Origin: Luteipulveratus flavus | GTDB lineage: Bacteria; Actinomycetota; Actinomycetes; Actinomycetales; Dermatophilaceae | Reading direction: 5' to 3' (one strand) | Length of the DNA stretch: 64,000 nt | Assembly: GCF_029080175.1 (NCBI RefSeq) | Contig: NZ_JARFJC010000038.1 | Made by a program: the position numbers and the translations under genes | The notes under the pieces: generated by a model | Told to the model about the DNA's origin: nothing | The model's database searches: none | The model's input: the letters and a program-made list of their open reading frames with translations, nothing else | In this document: positions 44,072-52,151 of the stretch, one piece after another | How the letters are laid out: each line of letters starts with the position of its first letter | Numbering within the stretch: the stretch's first letter is position 1

Positions 44072-44710
44072 TCAGGCGTCGACGCGCTCGCGCTCGCGCC
44101 GGCCCGACTCGGGCGCCGGCTGACCGCGGTAGCGGCTCGCGACCCGGTCCGCGCCGAGGCCGATGGTCAGGGCGATGGCGATCCCGACGGCCGCGGCGAG
44201 CAGCGGGTTGTCCCCGAGCAGGTGCCCGGCGACGGCTCCGACGACGACCGACCACCCGGACCACGCCGCGCACCCGATCGTGGCGTACGCGAGGAACCGC
44301 CTGGCCCGCATGCCGGTCGCACCGGCGGCCAGCATCACCGCGATGCGTCCCACCGGGATGTAGCGAGCGGTGAAGATCAGCATCCCGCCCCGCCGGTCGA
44401 GCTCCCGCCCCGCGCGATCGATGGCCGAGGTGATCCGCGGCCCGCGCTGCCAGGCGAACCGGTCGGTGCCGACGCGGCGCCCGATGACGTACGCGGCCGT
44501 GTCGCCGATCAACGCACCGAGCGCGCCGACGACGGCCAGCAGCCAGAGGTTCACGCCGCCGGCATGGCCCAGTGCGGCCAGCGCGACGATCGCCGACTCG
44601 CTCGGCAGTGGCGGGATGAACGCGTCGAGCGCGCCGAGAGCGCCGACGGCCGCGTACACCCACGGCTGGCCGGCCAGATCGAGGATGAACGTGTTGACGG
44701 TGTCGAGCAC
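44072..44710 (-). CDS. DedA family membrane protein
   Basis: This 212-residue DedA-type inner membrane protein has the N-terminal segment LDAFIPPLPSESAIVALAALGH (re-entrant-helix motif with Pro and Glu), GDTAAYVIGRRVG (conserved G-D/R region), and GGMLIFTARYIPVGRIAVMLAAGATGM, the R/P/G-rich segment essential for DedA function. The family flips or shuttles lipids (undecaprenyl or phospholipids) and supports membrane potential. The GTG at 44710 has an excellent AGGGGGG site; an earlier ATG at 44776 does not. Confidence 0.9.
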   Translation of the reverse strand: MLDTVNTFILDLAGQPWVYAAVGALGALDAFIPPLPSESAIVALAALGHAGGVNLWLLAVVGALGALIGDTAAYVIGRRVGTDRFAWQRGPRITSAIDRAGRELDRRGGMLIFTARYIPVGRIAVMLAAGATGMRARRFLAYATIGCAAWSGWSVVVGAVAGHLLGDNPLLAAAVGIAIALTIGLGADRVASRYRGQPAPESGRRERERVDA

Positions 44711-44846
44711 TGCGGCCCCCCTGGGCGGATCGGATCTCCTTCGCTCAACGGTAGGAAGCCGCGTCCTGTTTCCCATCGCCCTGACGGAGGAGTCCGGGTA
44801 CGACCGAGGGAGGAGTCAGGGGAGACCCCGAGGCGGACGACCCAGA

Positions 44847-44898
44847 TGCAACCATGGGGTTGCACATCATGATGTGATGTGCAACCTTTGGGTTGCAC
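44847..44898. promoter_or_regulatory. Twin ArsR-type operators
   Basis: TGCAACC-N4-GGTTGCA occurs twice, at 44847-44864 and 44880-44897 (the second extends to 8-4-8, 44879-44898), both perfect. Centres are 33 bp apart, about three helical turns. Between them lies the perfect palindrome CACATCATGATGTG (44863-44876). They sit just upstream of the SRPBCC-ArsR pair, so the ArsR protein is the obvious candidate to bind them. Confidence 0.75.
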
Positions 44899-44926
44899 CG
44901 AGACGGCCGACGGAAGGATGACCGAC

Positions 44927-45388
44927 ATGAGCACTCCCGACACGATCGAGCGCGAGATCCGGATCGACGCACCTGTGGAGCGGGTCTGGGCGCTGGTCAG
45001 CGAGCCCGGCTGGTGGATCAACGAGGGCACTGTCCGGCCGCATCGCATCGAGCAGCGCGACGGCGTGAGCGTCGTGACCGACGAGAAGTGGGGCGAGTTC
45101 CCCATCGAGACGACCGAGGTCGTTGATCAGCGGACCATCTCCTTCCGCTGGCTGGTGAACGGCGACGCGGACACCAACCGGCAGGACGCGCCCGAGTCGA
45201 GCCTGCTGCCGACCGTCGTGACCTTCACCCTCGAGCCGGCCGACGGCGGCACGCTGGTGCGCGTCGTGGAGCGCGGGTTCTCCGGAGGTGACGTCGCCGA
45301 CGAGGTCCGGCAGAAGGCGTACGAGGACAACACCGAGGGCTGGGAGACCGAGCTCGGCGCGGCGAAGAAGCACGTCGAGGGCTCGTGA
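44927..45388 (+). CDS. SRPBCC (START-like, AHSA1) domain protein
   Basis: This 153-residue protein has the helix-grip fold of the SRPBCC/AHSA1 type: IEREIRIDAPVERVWALVSEPGWWINEG at the N-terminus, then IETTEVVDQRTISFRWLVNG, VVTFTLEPADGGTLVRVVERGF, and a long C-terminal helix ending WETELGAAKKHVEGS. It binds a hydrophobic ligand in a cavity. The ATG at 44927 is supported by GGAAGG 9 nt upstream. Coupled to the ArsR gene that follows (GTGA overlap); such SRPBCC-ArsR pairs are common. Confidence 0.88.
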   Translation: MSTPDTIEREIRIDAPVERVWALVSEPGWWINEGTVRPHRIEQRDGVSVVTDEKWGEFPIETTEVVDQRTISFRWLVNGDADTNRQDAPESSLLPTVVTFTLEPADGGTLVRVVERGFSGGDVADEVRQKAYEDNTEGWETELGAAKKHVEGS

Positions 45389-45726
45389 GCGCAGACGCGG
45401 TGAGTACGCCCGGGTCGGTCGCGGCGGTGTTCGCCGCGCTGGCCGACCCGCGGCGGCGCGAGGTCGTCGACGTGATCGCGCGGACGGGCCGGGCCAGCGC
45501 CACCGCGATCGCCGCCGACCTCACCGTGACCCGGCAGGCCGTGGCCAAGCACCTGGTCGTCCTCGCCGAGGCCGGGCTGGTCACCTCCCACCGCAGCGGC
45601 CGGGAGGTGATGTACGAGCTGCGCCCGGCTCCGCTGGACGCGGCGGCGCGGTGGCTGACGAGTGCGGCCGCGGTCTGGGATCGACGCCTGGCCGCGCTGA
45701 AGGTCGCGGCCGAGCGCAAGTCCTAG
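45385..45726 (+). CDS. ArsR family transcriptional regulator
   Basis: This 113-residue winged-helix repressor has the ArsR-type domain: VFAALADPRRREVVDVIARTG, then RASATAIAADLTVTRQAVAKHLVVLAEAGLV (recognition helix) and HRSGREVMYELRP (wing). It has no Cys, so it is not a metal sensor of the ArsR/SmtB kind; a ligand shared with the SRPBCC protein is likely. It starts at GTG 45385, overlapping the SRPBCC stop, and probably represses the pair through the twin operators upstream. Confidence 0.92.
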   Translation: MSADAVSTPGSVAAVFAALADPRRREVVDVIARTGRASATAIAADLTVTRQAVAKHLVVLAEAGLVTSHRSGREVMYELRPAPLDAAARWLTSAAAVWDRRLAALKVAAERKS

Positions 45727-45731
45727 ACCCG

Positions 45732-45747
45732 TGCCCGATATCGGGCA
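45732..45747. promoter_or_regulatory. Perfect 16-bp palindrome
   Basis: TGCCCGATATCGGGCA begins 6 bp after the ArsR stop. It could be an operator for the small gene that follows, or part of a terminator, although no T-run follows. Confidence 0.4.
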
Positions 45748-45787
45748 GGTATTTGGCGTTCCTCCTCCCGAAGGGCACAGTTCTGTC

Positions 45788-46048
45788 GTGGCCGAACGCG
45801 ATCTCGTCGACCGGGTGGCCGCCTCCACCGGGCTCAGCCCTGCCGAGGCGGCCCGTGTCGTCGACGACGTCCTCGCGTTCTACGGCGAGACGGTCGAGCA
45901 GTTCGTCCGTCGCCGGCACGCCCACCTGCAGACGTACGGCGCGCGCAACGCGGAGATCTTCGCGACGCTCGCCGAGGAGCTGGAGGACCGGCGGGTGGCC
46001 GCACCGCGGCTGAGCGAACGCCAGCTGCGCCGGATCGTCTACGGCTGA
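45788..46048 (+). CDS. Small helical protein of unknown function, 86 residues
   Basis: This short gene lies between ArsR and glmS. The product is rich in Ala, Arg and Glu with a probable all-helix fold: LVDRVAASTGLSPAEAARVVDDVLAFYGETVEQFVRRRHAHLQTYG, then AEIFATLAEELEDRRVAAPRLSERQLRRIVYG. GTG at 45788 gives a natural N-terminus; GTG at 45731 is also in frame but lies across a palindrome. Glutamate/arginine-rich helices with an FVRRRH motif could bind nucleic acid, but this is a guess. No family was recognised. Confidence 0.5.
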   Translation: MAERDLVDRVAASTGLSPAEAARVVDDVLAFYGETVEQFVRRRHAHLQTYGARNAEIFATLAEELEDRRVAAPRLSERQLRRIVYG

Positions 46049-46087
46049 CCGTCACCGGTCGGGCGGGGCAGACCAAGGAGCCTGGAC

Positions 46088-47908
46088 ATGTGCGGAATCG
46101 TGGGGTACGTCGGTCGGCAGCATGCCGCGCCACTGCTGGTGGAGGGCCTGTCGCGGCTGGAGTACCGGGGGTACGACTCCGCCGGCGTGGCCGTGCTCAC
46201 CTCCGGCAAGCCCCGGGTCGTACGGACCGTCGGGCGGGTCCGCGACCTGGAGGCCGCGATGCCGAAGCGTCTCGCCGGCACGGTCGGCATCGGGCACACC
46301 CGGTGGGCGACCCACGGCCCGGCCACCGAGGCGAACGCCCACCCGCACGCCAGCGAGGACGGCCGAGTCCTGTTGGTGCACAACGGAATCCTCGACAACG
46401 CGGCCGCGCTGCGCGAGCGACTGGCCGCCGACGGCGTGACCCTTGCGTCCGACACCGACACCGAGGTGCTCGCTCACCTGGTGTCGCGCTCGGAGGCGAC
46501 GTCGTTGGAGGGCAAGGTGATCGACGCGCTGCGGCAGGTGACCGGCACGTACGCGATCGCCGTGCTCGACGCGGACCACCCCGACCGCGTCGTCGTCGCC
46601 CGGAACGGCTCGCCGCTGGTGCTCGGTCTGGGGGAGCGCGAGATGTTCATCGCCAGCGACGTCGCCGCGCTCGTCCGGCACACCAGCCAGGTCGTCCACC
46701 TCGAGGACGGCGAGCTCGCGACGGTGACGGCGTCCGGGTTCCACACCTTCACCGCCGACGCGGCGTCCGTCGCGAAAACCCCTGAGACGCTGGAGCTCTC
46801 GGCGGAGGAGCTGGAGATCGGCGGCCACCAGCACTTCATGCACAAGGAGATGCACGAGCAGCCCGAGACCGTACGCCGGATGCTCACCGGACGTCTCGAC
46901 GACCGGTTCGCGACGGCTCGCCTGGACGGGCTGCAGCTGGAGCCGCGCGAGCTGCGGGCCTTCCGACGGGTGAAGATCCTCGGCTGCGGGTCGGCGTACT
47001 ACGTCGGTCAGATGGGCGCCTCGATGATCGAGGACCTCGCCCGCATCCCGGCGGACTCGGAGGCGGCGTCGGAGTTCCGGTACCGCAACCCGATCATCGA
47101 GCCCGACACGCTGTACGTCGCGGTCAGCCAGTCCGGCGAGACCGCCGACACGCTGTTCGCCGTACGGGAGATCCAGCGCAAGGGCGGCCGGGTCGTCGGG
47201 CTCGTCAACGTCGTCGGCTCGTCCATCGCCCGCGAGTGCGACGGCGGCGTCTACCTGCACGCCGGCCCGGAGGTCGCGGTCGCCTCGACGAAGGCGCTGA
47301 CGCACATGGCGGTCGGGTTCGCGATGCTGGCCGTCGCGCTCGGCCGCGTCCGGGACCTCTCGTTCGCCGACGGTCAGCGGATCATCAACGGCCTCAAGCA
47401 GATTCCCGACCAGGTGGCTGCTGTGCTCGAGCAGGAGGACGCCATCGCGGAGGTCGCGAAGAAGGTCGCCGCCGCGCCGAGCCTGTTCTTCATCGGACGG
47501 GTGCGCGGGTTCCCGGTCTCGCGCGAGGGTGCGCAGAAGTTCAAGGAGATCTCCTACCGGCACGCGGAGGCGTACCAGACCAGCGAGCTCAAGCACGGCC
47601 CGCTGGCCCTGATCTCCGAGGAGCTGCCGACGGTCGCGATCGTGCCGCGCGACGACCTGCTGCAGCGCAACATCGGCGCCGCGCACGAGATCGCCGCCCG
47701 CCGGGGGCCGCTGCTGGTGGTCACCCACGACGGGGTCGACCTCGGTGAGCTGGACGCCGCCCGCATCGTCGTCCCGAAGAACGAGGACGAGCTCGACGCG
47801 ATCCTGCTGACGATCCCGCTGCAGCTGCTTGCGTACCACGCGGCGCTGTCCCTCGGCCACGACATCGACCGCCCCCGCAACCTCGCCAAGTCCGTCACCG
47901 TCGAGTAG
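46088..47908 (+). CDS. glmS: Glutamine--fructose-6-phosphate aminotransferase (isomerizing)
   Basis: This 606-residue enzyme makes glucosamine 6-phosphate from fructose 6-phosphate and glutamine, the entry step to UDP-GlcNAc and peptidoglycan. The catalytic N-terminal Cys2 is exposed after Met removal (MCGIVGYVGR), with HTRWATHG and HNGIL of the glutaminase domain. Two SIS domains follow, with ILGCGSAYYVGQMGA and VSQSGETADT for sugar-phosphate binding, then YRHAEAYQTSELKHGPLALI. The C-terminal DIDRPRNLAKSVTVE is intact. AAGGAG precedes the ATG. The upstream region shows no glmS ribozyme. Confidence 0.97.
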   Translation: MCGIVGYVGRQHAAPLLVEGLSRLEYRGYDSAGVAVLTSGKPRVVRTVGRVRDLEAAMPKRLAGTVGIGHTRWATHGPATEANAHPHASEDGRVLLVHNGILDNAAALRERLAADGVTLASDTDTEVLAHLVSRSEATSLEGKVIDALRQVTGTYAIAVLDADHPDRVVVARNGSPLVLGLGEREMFIASDVAALVRHTSQVVHLEDGELATVTASGFHTFTADAASVAKTPETLELSAEELEIGGHQHFMHKEMHEQPETVRRMLTGRLDDRFATARLDGLQLEPRELRAFRRVKILGCGSAYYVGQMGASMIEDLARIPADSEAASEFRYRNPIIEPDTLYVAVSQSGETADTLFAVREIQRKGGRVVGLVNVVGSSIARECDGGVYLHAGPEVAVASTKALTHMAVGFAMLAVALGRVRDLSFADGQRIINGLKQIPDQVAAVLEQEDAIAEVAKKVAAAPSLFFIGRVRGFPVSREGAQKFKEISYRHAEAYQTSELKHGPLALISEELPTVAIVPRDDLLQRNIGAAHEIAARRGPLLVVTHDGVDLGELDAARIVVPKNEDELDAILLTIPLQLLAYHAALSLGHDIDRPRNLAKSVTVE

Positions 47909-47935
47909 CCGCCACCCGGAGAGCCGTCGCCCCCT

Positions 47936-47991
47936 CGGCAAAGTTTGGCCGCCGGCATACGCATGGCTGTGCCGGCGGCCAACTTCTGCCG
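47936..47991. repeat. 56-bp palindromic element, single intergenic copy
   Basis: The element has ends CGGCAAAG and CTTCTGCCG, the stem GGCCGCCGGCA/TGCCGGCGGCC (with one bulge), and the loop TACGCATGGC. It lies 28 bp after glmS. Other copies are at 20515-20570 and 63773-64000. Confidence 0.85.
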
Positions 47992-48028
47992 GTGAGGTGC
48001 GCGACGGTCGGCGACGCGTATCGCTGAC

Positions 48029-48160
48029 GCTGGTTGAGCCGGTCCGAGGCGCTGGCCGAGGGCCGTGTCGAAACTTGGCGACGTGCGGGGAGACCGGCCG
48101 TCCGCGGCGACGGTGGTTTCGACTCGGGCTCGCGCTGGGCGCTCGCCCGGCTCAACCAGC
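48029..48160. repeat. Inverted-repeat intergenic element
   Basis: A perfect 14-bp pair (GCTGGTTGAGCCGG and CCGGCTCAACCAGC) bounds a 132-bp segment with internal TCGAAAC/GTTTCGA. It resembles actinobacterial GGTTGAGCC-type intergenic repeats. It lies in the 416-bp gap between glmS and the gene at 48325. The remainder of that gap holds the palindrome at 48239-48256 and a short G-rich stretch, with no gene. Confidence 0.7.
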
Positions 48161-48238
48161 GGTGGGGTCGGGGTGGGGCGCTTCGCGGCGGTCTGAGGTG
48201 GGGTGATGGCGGGCCTAAGGCGGTCTGCAGTGGCGAAG

Positions 48239-48256
48239 ATGAGGCAGGTGCCTCAT
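48239..48256. promoter_or_regulatory. Palindromic operator upstream of the LAL-regulator unit
   Basis: ATGAGGCAGGTGCCTCAT is a perfect 8-2-8 palindrome 69 bp before the small gene at 48325. Its position and symmetry fit a repressor or activator site for the small gene and the large regulator that follows. Confidence 0.55.
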
Positions 48257-48324
48257 GTGGCGGGGTACCTCAGCCGACGAATCTCAGTGGTGTCAGCAAA
48301 CACGAACCACCACAGGAGAAGACG

Positions 48325-48510
48325 ATGACCGGCTACTACGGCCCCCACATCGACGCCGAGATCGCCTATCGGCAGCAGAAGATCGCTCACGACCACGCCG
48401 TCGCGCACGGCTGGGACCTGGCGCTGCGCCGGATGGCACGCCGCACGCTTCAGCCGCTGGGCTTCCACGACTCGGGATCCCAGCGCGCGCACCGCGCGGC
48501 AGCCCACTGA
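48325..48510 (+). CDS. Small hydrophilic protein, 61 residues
   Basis: A good ribosome site (AGGAG, 6 nt before the ATG) precedes this short gene. The product begins MTGYYGPHIDAEIAYRQQK and is His-, Arg- and Ala-rich, with no membrane segment. It lies 5 bp before the LAL-type regulator gene and is probably cotranscribed with it. The HxDAEIAYRQ pattern resembles small actinobacterial proteins of unknown role. Confidence 0.55.
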   Translation: MTGYYGPHIDAEIAYRQQKIAHDHAVAHGWDLALRRMARRTLQPLGFHDSGSQRAHRAAAH

Positions 48511-48515
48511 CGGGC

Positions 48516-51470
48516 ATGACGGAACGTGACGACGCACCTGTCGGGGGAGCGCGTCAGAATGAGGGGGTGCCGCCCCTGCCTGAGTCCGATCGCCCGCTCG
48601 TCGGCCGTACCGACGAGCTCGCCGACCTGACGACTCGGGCGGTGGAGTCCGGCACCCCCTCCCTCACGCTGCTGGGCGGCGACGCCGGCGTCGGCAAGAC
48701 GCGCCTGCTCACGGCCCTCACCGGGCGGGCCCAGGACGCGGGCGCTCGGGTGCTGCTGGGTCACTGCCTCGACCTGGGCGACAGCAGCGCGCCCTACCTG
48801 CCGGTCGCCGAGATGTTCGCCCGGCTCGCGCAGGACGACCACCAGCTCGCGCAGCGGATCGTCGCCGACCGTCCGCTGCTGGGCTCGGTGCTGCCCGAGT
48901 TCTACCGGCGTGACGTGCCGGCCGACCTGCCCCGCGACCGCGGCTCGTTCTTCGACGCGGTCCACATGGTCCTGGAGGAGCTGGCCGAGACGACGCCCGT
49001 GGTCGCGGTCATCGAGGACGCGCACTGGGCGGACCGCTCGACCCGCGAGCTGCTGACGTTCTTGTTCACCCGGCGGTTCAAGGGGCCCGTCTCGCTCGTC
49101 GTCTCCTACCGCAGCGACGACCTGCACCGCCGCCACCCGCTGCGTCCCAAGCTGGCGGAGTGGTCGCGCCTGCCCGGTATGCACCGCCTCATGCTCGACC
49201 CGCTGACCGACGCCGAGGTCCGTGACCTGCTGCACCAGCTGCGCCCGAGTACGTCCACCGAGGACGCCACGACCATCGTCGAGCGCGCCGGCGGCAACCC
49301 CTTCTTCGCCGAGGAGCTGCTCGCCGCGTCCGAGATCGGCGGCCACCGGCTGTCCGAGGAGCTCGCCGACCTGCTCCTCGTCCGCATCGACGCCTTGGAC
49401 GACGACGCGCGCAGCGTCGTCCGCGCCGCCTCCGTCGCCGGCCGCGCGGTCGACCACGTCCTGCTCGCGCAGGTGGTCGCCCTGTCCGGCCGTGACCTGG
49501 ACCGGGCGCTGCGGGCCGTCGTCGACAGCCACGTCTTCGAGGTGACCACCACCGGCAAGTACGCGTTCCGGCACGCCCTGCTCGCCGAGGCCGTGTACGA
49601 CGACCTGCTCCCGGGCGAGCGCGTCCAGCTGCACTGGGACTTCGCCGACGCGCTGCGCGAGCGGACCGGTGCGAGCGCGTCCGCCGCGCTGGCCCGACAC
49701 GCGCGCGCCGCCGGCAACCACGAGCTGGCGGTGCAGGCCTCCGTCCGGGCGGGCGACGAGGCGATGGCCTCCGCGGGGCCGGCCGACGCCGCCCGCCACT
49801 ACGAGGACGCGCTGTCCATGCTGGCCGAGCACCCCGCTGTCGTGCCGCCCGAGCCCGCCGCCGCGCTCGTGGTCAAGGCGTCCCGGGCCCTGGTCGCCGC
49901 GGGCAACCCGCACCGCGCGGCCGACCTGGCCGGCGAGGCGTACGAGCGGCACACCGGCGACCTGCGCGAGCGGGCCGAGCTGGTGGTGGCCCTGGTCCGG
50001 GCGCGGGTGCTGGCGGACGTCCCCGACGTCGGGACGCCGCTGGTCCGCGAGGCGATCTCCTGGGTGGAGGCGGGTGAGCCCGTCCCCGTCCTGGCCGCGC
50101 TCTACGCCGTCCTCGCCCGGGCGCTCATCTGCGACGACGAGTTCGACGGCGCGGTGCTCGCGGCGACCGAGGCCGCTTCCCTGGCCCGCGACCTCGACCT
50201 CCCCGGGCTGGTGACCGACGCGCTGACCTCGCTCGCCCGGCTCGACGACTTCACCGGCGACCCGGCGCGGGCCGAGGAGGCGCTGATCGACGTCGTGCAG
50301 CGGGCGCGGGACGCCCAGGACGCCTCGGCCGAGCTGCGTGCGCTGCACCAGCTGGCCCGCGTCCAGGCCCGGCTGGACCGGTTCCGCGACGCCTACTTCA
50401 CCCACGTGCGGGGGTACGAACGCGCCCGGGAGACCGGCCACGTCACCGACCCGTTCGGCATCGAGACACGCGTGTTCGGAGCGTTGTACGCCCTGATGGT
50501 CGGCGAGTGGGACGCGGCCGACCGGCTGCTGGCGGCCGAGAAGGGTGACCGGCTCCCGCCCCTGGTGGAGGCGACCGCCAACGCCGTCCGCATGGTCCGG
50601 GACGCGGGGCGCGGTGAGCCCAGGGTGCTCGACGCCCTCCCGGCGCTGCGTCCGCTGTGGCAGCGCGACATGTTCGTCTGCGTGCACACCTCGGCCGTGG
50701 CCGTCGACGTGTACGGCGCGAACGGCGACCTCGACAGCATGCTGCAGGTCTACGACGACACCGTCGACACCTTCACCTCCGTGTGGTGCCTGCCGTCGTT
50801 CGACGCGCGGATCCGGTTGTCGGCGTTGGCGATCGGGCACATCACGACCGCGGTGGTCCAGGGTCGCGTCAAGGCTCGTGCGTACGCGGAGCGGGTCGGT
50901 GCACTGGCCGCCGCCGTGGAGGACGTCGTCGCCAAGCGTCGTACGGAGGACGCGCTCGGGCTGGAGTCCCGCGCCTGGGTCAGCCGGGCGCGGGCCGAGC
51001 TGGCGCGGTTCGAGTGGGCGGGCCGCGGCGCCGTACCCGACGAGCTCGTCACGCACTGGGAGGACGTCGTCCGCGTCTTCGACGAGGCGGACCACCCGTT
51101 CGAGGTGGCCGTGGCGCGGCTGCGGCTGGCCGAGGTGCTGGCGGCCGCCGACCGTCGGCCCGAGGCGCGCGCGCTGCTGGACCAGGTGCGCGAGACCGCC
51201 GAGAGGCTCGGTGCGCGAGGGCTGGTCGCCGCGGCGGCCCGCGGGCGCCGGACCTCGCAGCCCACGGACGACGCCCAGGTCGCGCTCACGCCGCGGGAGC
51301 GTGAGGTGCTCACCCTGGTGGCGGAAGGGCGGACGAACGGCGAGATCGCGACGGCGCTGTTCATCAGCGCCAAGACCGCCAGCGTGCACGTCTCGAACAT
51401 CCTGGCCAAGGTCGGCGCGGCGACCCGCACCGAGGCCGCCGCCATCGCTCGCCGGGACGCGCTGATCTAG
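48516..51470 (+). CDS. LAL-type (MalT-like) LuxR transcriptional regulator with AAA ATPase
   Basis: This 984-residue regulator has an N-terminal AAA/STAND ATPase (Walker A GGDAGVGKT at 54-62, Walker B AVIEDAHWAD about 168), a long helical repeat region (TPR-like, about 390-880) and a C-terminal LuxR HTH (LTPREREVLTLVAEGRTNGEIATALFISAKTASVHVSNILAKVGA, about 925-970). Such LAL proteins are ATP- and ligand-dependent activators, often of secondary metabolism or sugar uptake. The ATG at 48516 is chosen; a GTG at 48567 would shorten the N-terminus. Its stop overlaps the convergent TetR gene by 4 bp. Confidence 0.93.
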   Translation: MTERDDAPVGGARQNEGVPPLPESDRPLVGRTDELADLTTRAVESGTPSLTLLGGDAGVGKTRLLTALTGRAQDAGARVLLGHCLDLGDSSAPYLPVAEMFARLAQDDHQLAQRIVADRPLLGSVLPEFYRRDVPADLPRDRGSFFDAVHMVLEELAETTPVVAVIEDAHWADRSTRELLTFLFTRRFKGPVSLVVSYRSDDLHRRHPLRPKLAEWSRLPGMHRLMLDPLTDAEVRDLLHQLRPSTSTEDATTIVERAGGNPFFAEELLAASEIGGHRLSEELADLLLVRIDALDDDARSVVRAASVAGRAVDHVLLAQVVALSGRDLDRALRAVVDSHVFEVTTTGKYAFRHALLAEAVYDDLLPGERVQLHWDFADALRERTGASASAALARHARAAGNHELAVQASVRAGDEAMASAGPADAARHYEDALSMLAEHPAVVPPEPAAALVVKASRALVAAGNPHRAADLAGEAYERHTGDLRERAELVVALVRARVLADVPDVGTPLVREAISWVEAGEPVPVLAALYAVLARALICDDEFDGAVLAATEAASLARDLDLPGLVTDALTSLARLDDFTGDPARAEEALIDVVQRARDAQDASAELRALHQLARVQARLDRFRDAYFTHVRGYERARETGHVTDPFGIETRVFGALYALMVGEWDAADRLLAAEKGDRLPPLVEATANAVRMVRDAGRGEPRVLDALPALRPLWQRDMFVCVHTSAVAVDVYGANGDLDSMLQVYDDTVDTFTSVWCLPSFDARIRLSALAIGHITTAVVQGRVKARAYAERVGALAAAVEDVVAKRRTEDALGLESRAWVSRARAELARFEWAGRGAVPDELVTHWEDVVRVFDEADHPFEVAVARLRLAEVLAAADRRPEARALLDQVRETAERLGARGLVAAAARGRRTSQPTDDAQVALTPREREVLTLVAEGRTNGEIATALFISAKTASVHVSNILAKVGAATRTEAAAIARRDALI

Positions 51471-52084
51471 CGCGGATCCTCCGCGGCTCCGGATCGGTTC
51501 GCGGCCGGCGGAAGCGACCGGAGGGCCATCGTCGTCAGCCGCTCCGCTGCGGCGCGATGGTCGCGGCTGAGCAGGTCGAAGGCGTCGAAGCTCGTGAGCA
51601 CCCACAGCACGTCGAGCGCCTCGTCGGCGGCGTCCCCGGAGTGTCCGAGCCGCGCGACGACCTGCTGCAGCAGCGTCCGCCGCCCGGCGTCGTGGTCACG
51701 CAGCACGGACGCCGTGGCCGGGTCGGCGGTGGCGACGGCCAGGATCATCCGGCACAGGTCGGGATCGGTCGCCCAGTACCGGCAGCCGGCGGTCACGACC
51801 TCCGCCACCAGCCGGTCCGGCGGAGCCGTGGCGACCAGCTCGGCGAGCCCGGCCAGGCCGGCGCGGCCCTCCAGGTCGACGAGTACGGCCTCGAGCAGCC
51901 CGGCCTTCGACCCGAAGCGCTGGTAGACGGTCGCCCGGGCCACGTCGGCCCGAGCGGCGACCGCGTCCACCGACATCCGGTGGAAGCCCTCCTCGACGAG
52001 CAGGTCCCGGGCGGCGTGGACCACCCGGTCGCGCGTCGCCTCGGCGGCCTCGGCGCGCGCGCCCATCCGGTACGTCCTCGGCAC
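51467..52084 (-). CDS. TetR family transcriptional repressor
   Basis: This 205-residue TetR-type repressor has the N-terminal HTH (RDRVVHAARDLLVEEGFHRMSVDAVAARADVARATVYQRFGSKAGLLEAV) and a ligand-binding helical C-terminal domain. GTG at 52084 is chosen because AGGAGG lies 4 nt upstream; an ATG at 52117 without a ribosome site would add 11 residues and overlap the operator region. It is divergent from a membrane protein gene, with a perfect TetR-type dyad between them, so it most likely represses that gene. Confidence 0.92.
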   Translation of the reverse strand: MPRTYRMGARAEAAEATRDRVVHAARDLLVEEGFHRMSVDAVAARADVARATVYQRFGSKAGLLEAVLVDLEGRAGLAGLAELVATAPPDRLVAEVVTAGCRYWATDPDLCRMILAVATADPATASVLRDHDAGRRTLLQQVVARLGHSGDAADEALDVLWVLTSFDAFDLLSRDHRAAAERLTTMALRSLPPAANRSGAAEDPR

Positions 52085-52117
52085 TTGACCTCCTGCGGTG
52101 AGGCTCGCATCATTCAA

Positions 52118-52138
52118 TCAGACGGACAGTCCGTCTGA
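52118..52138. promoter_or_regulatory. TetR-type operator
   Basis: TCAGACGGA, a 3-nt spacer and TCCGTCTGA form a perfect 9-3-9 dyad between the divergent TetR gene (52084) and the membrane protein gene (52152). The GACGGAC/GTCCGTC core resembles known TetR operators of efflux or membrane genes. Confidence 0.75.
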
Positions 52139-52151
52139 AGTGGAGCATCTC

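Noticed and set aside
45900..46087. glmS ribozyme upstream of glmS
   Set aside because: No ribozyme core recognised, and the gene is closely preceded by another coding region.
48450..51605. 1051-codon antisense frame opposite the LAL regulator
   Set aside because: No motif, and the plus strand has clear AAA and LuxR domains.
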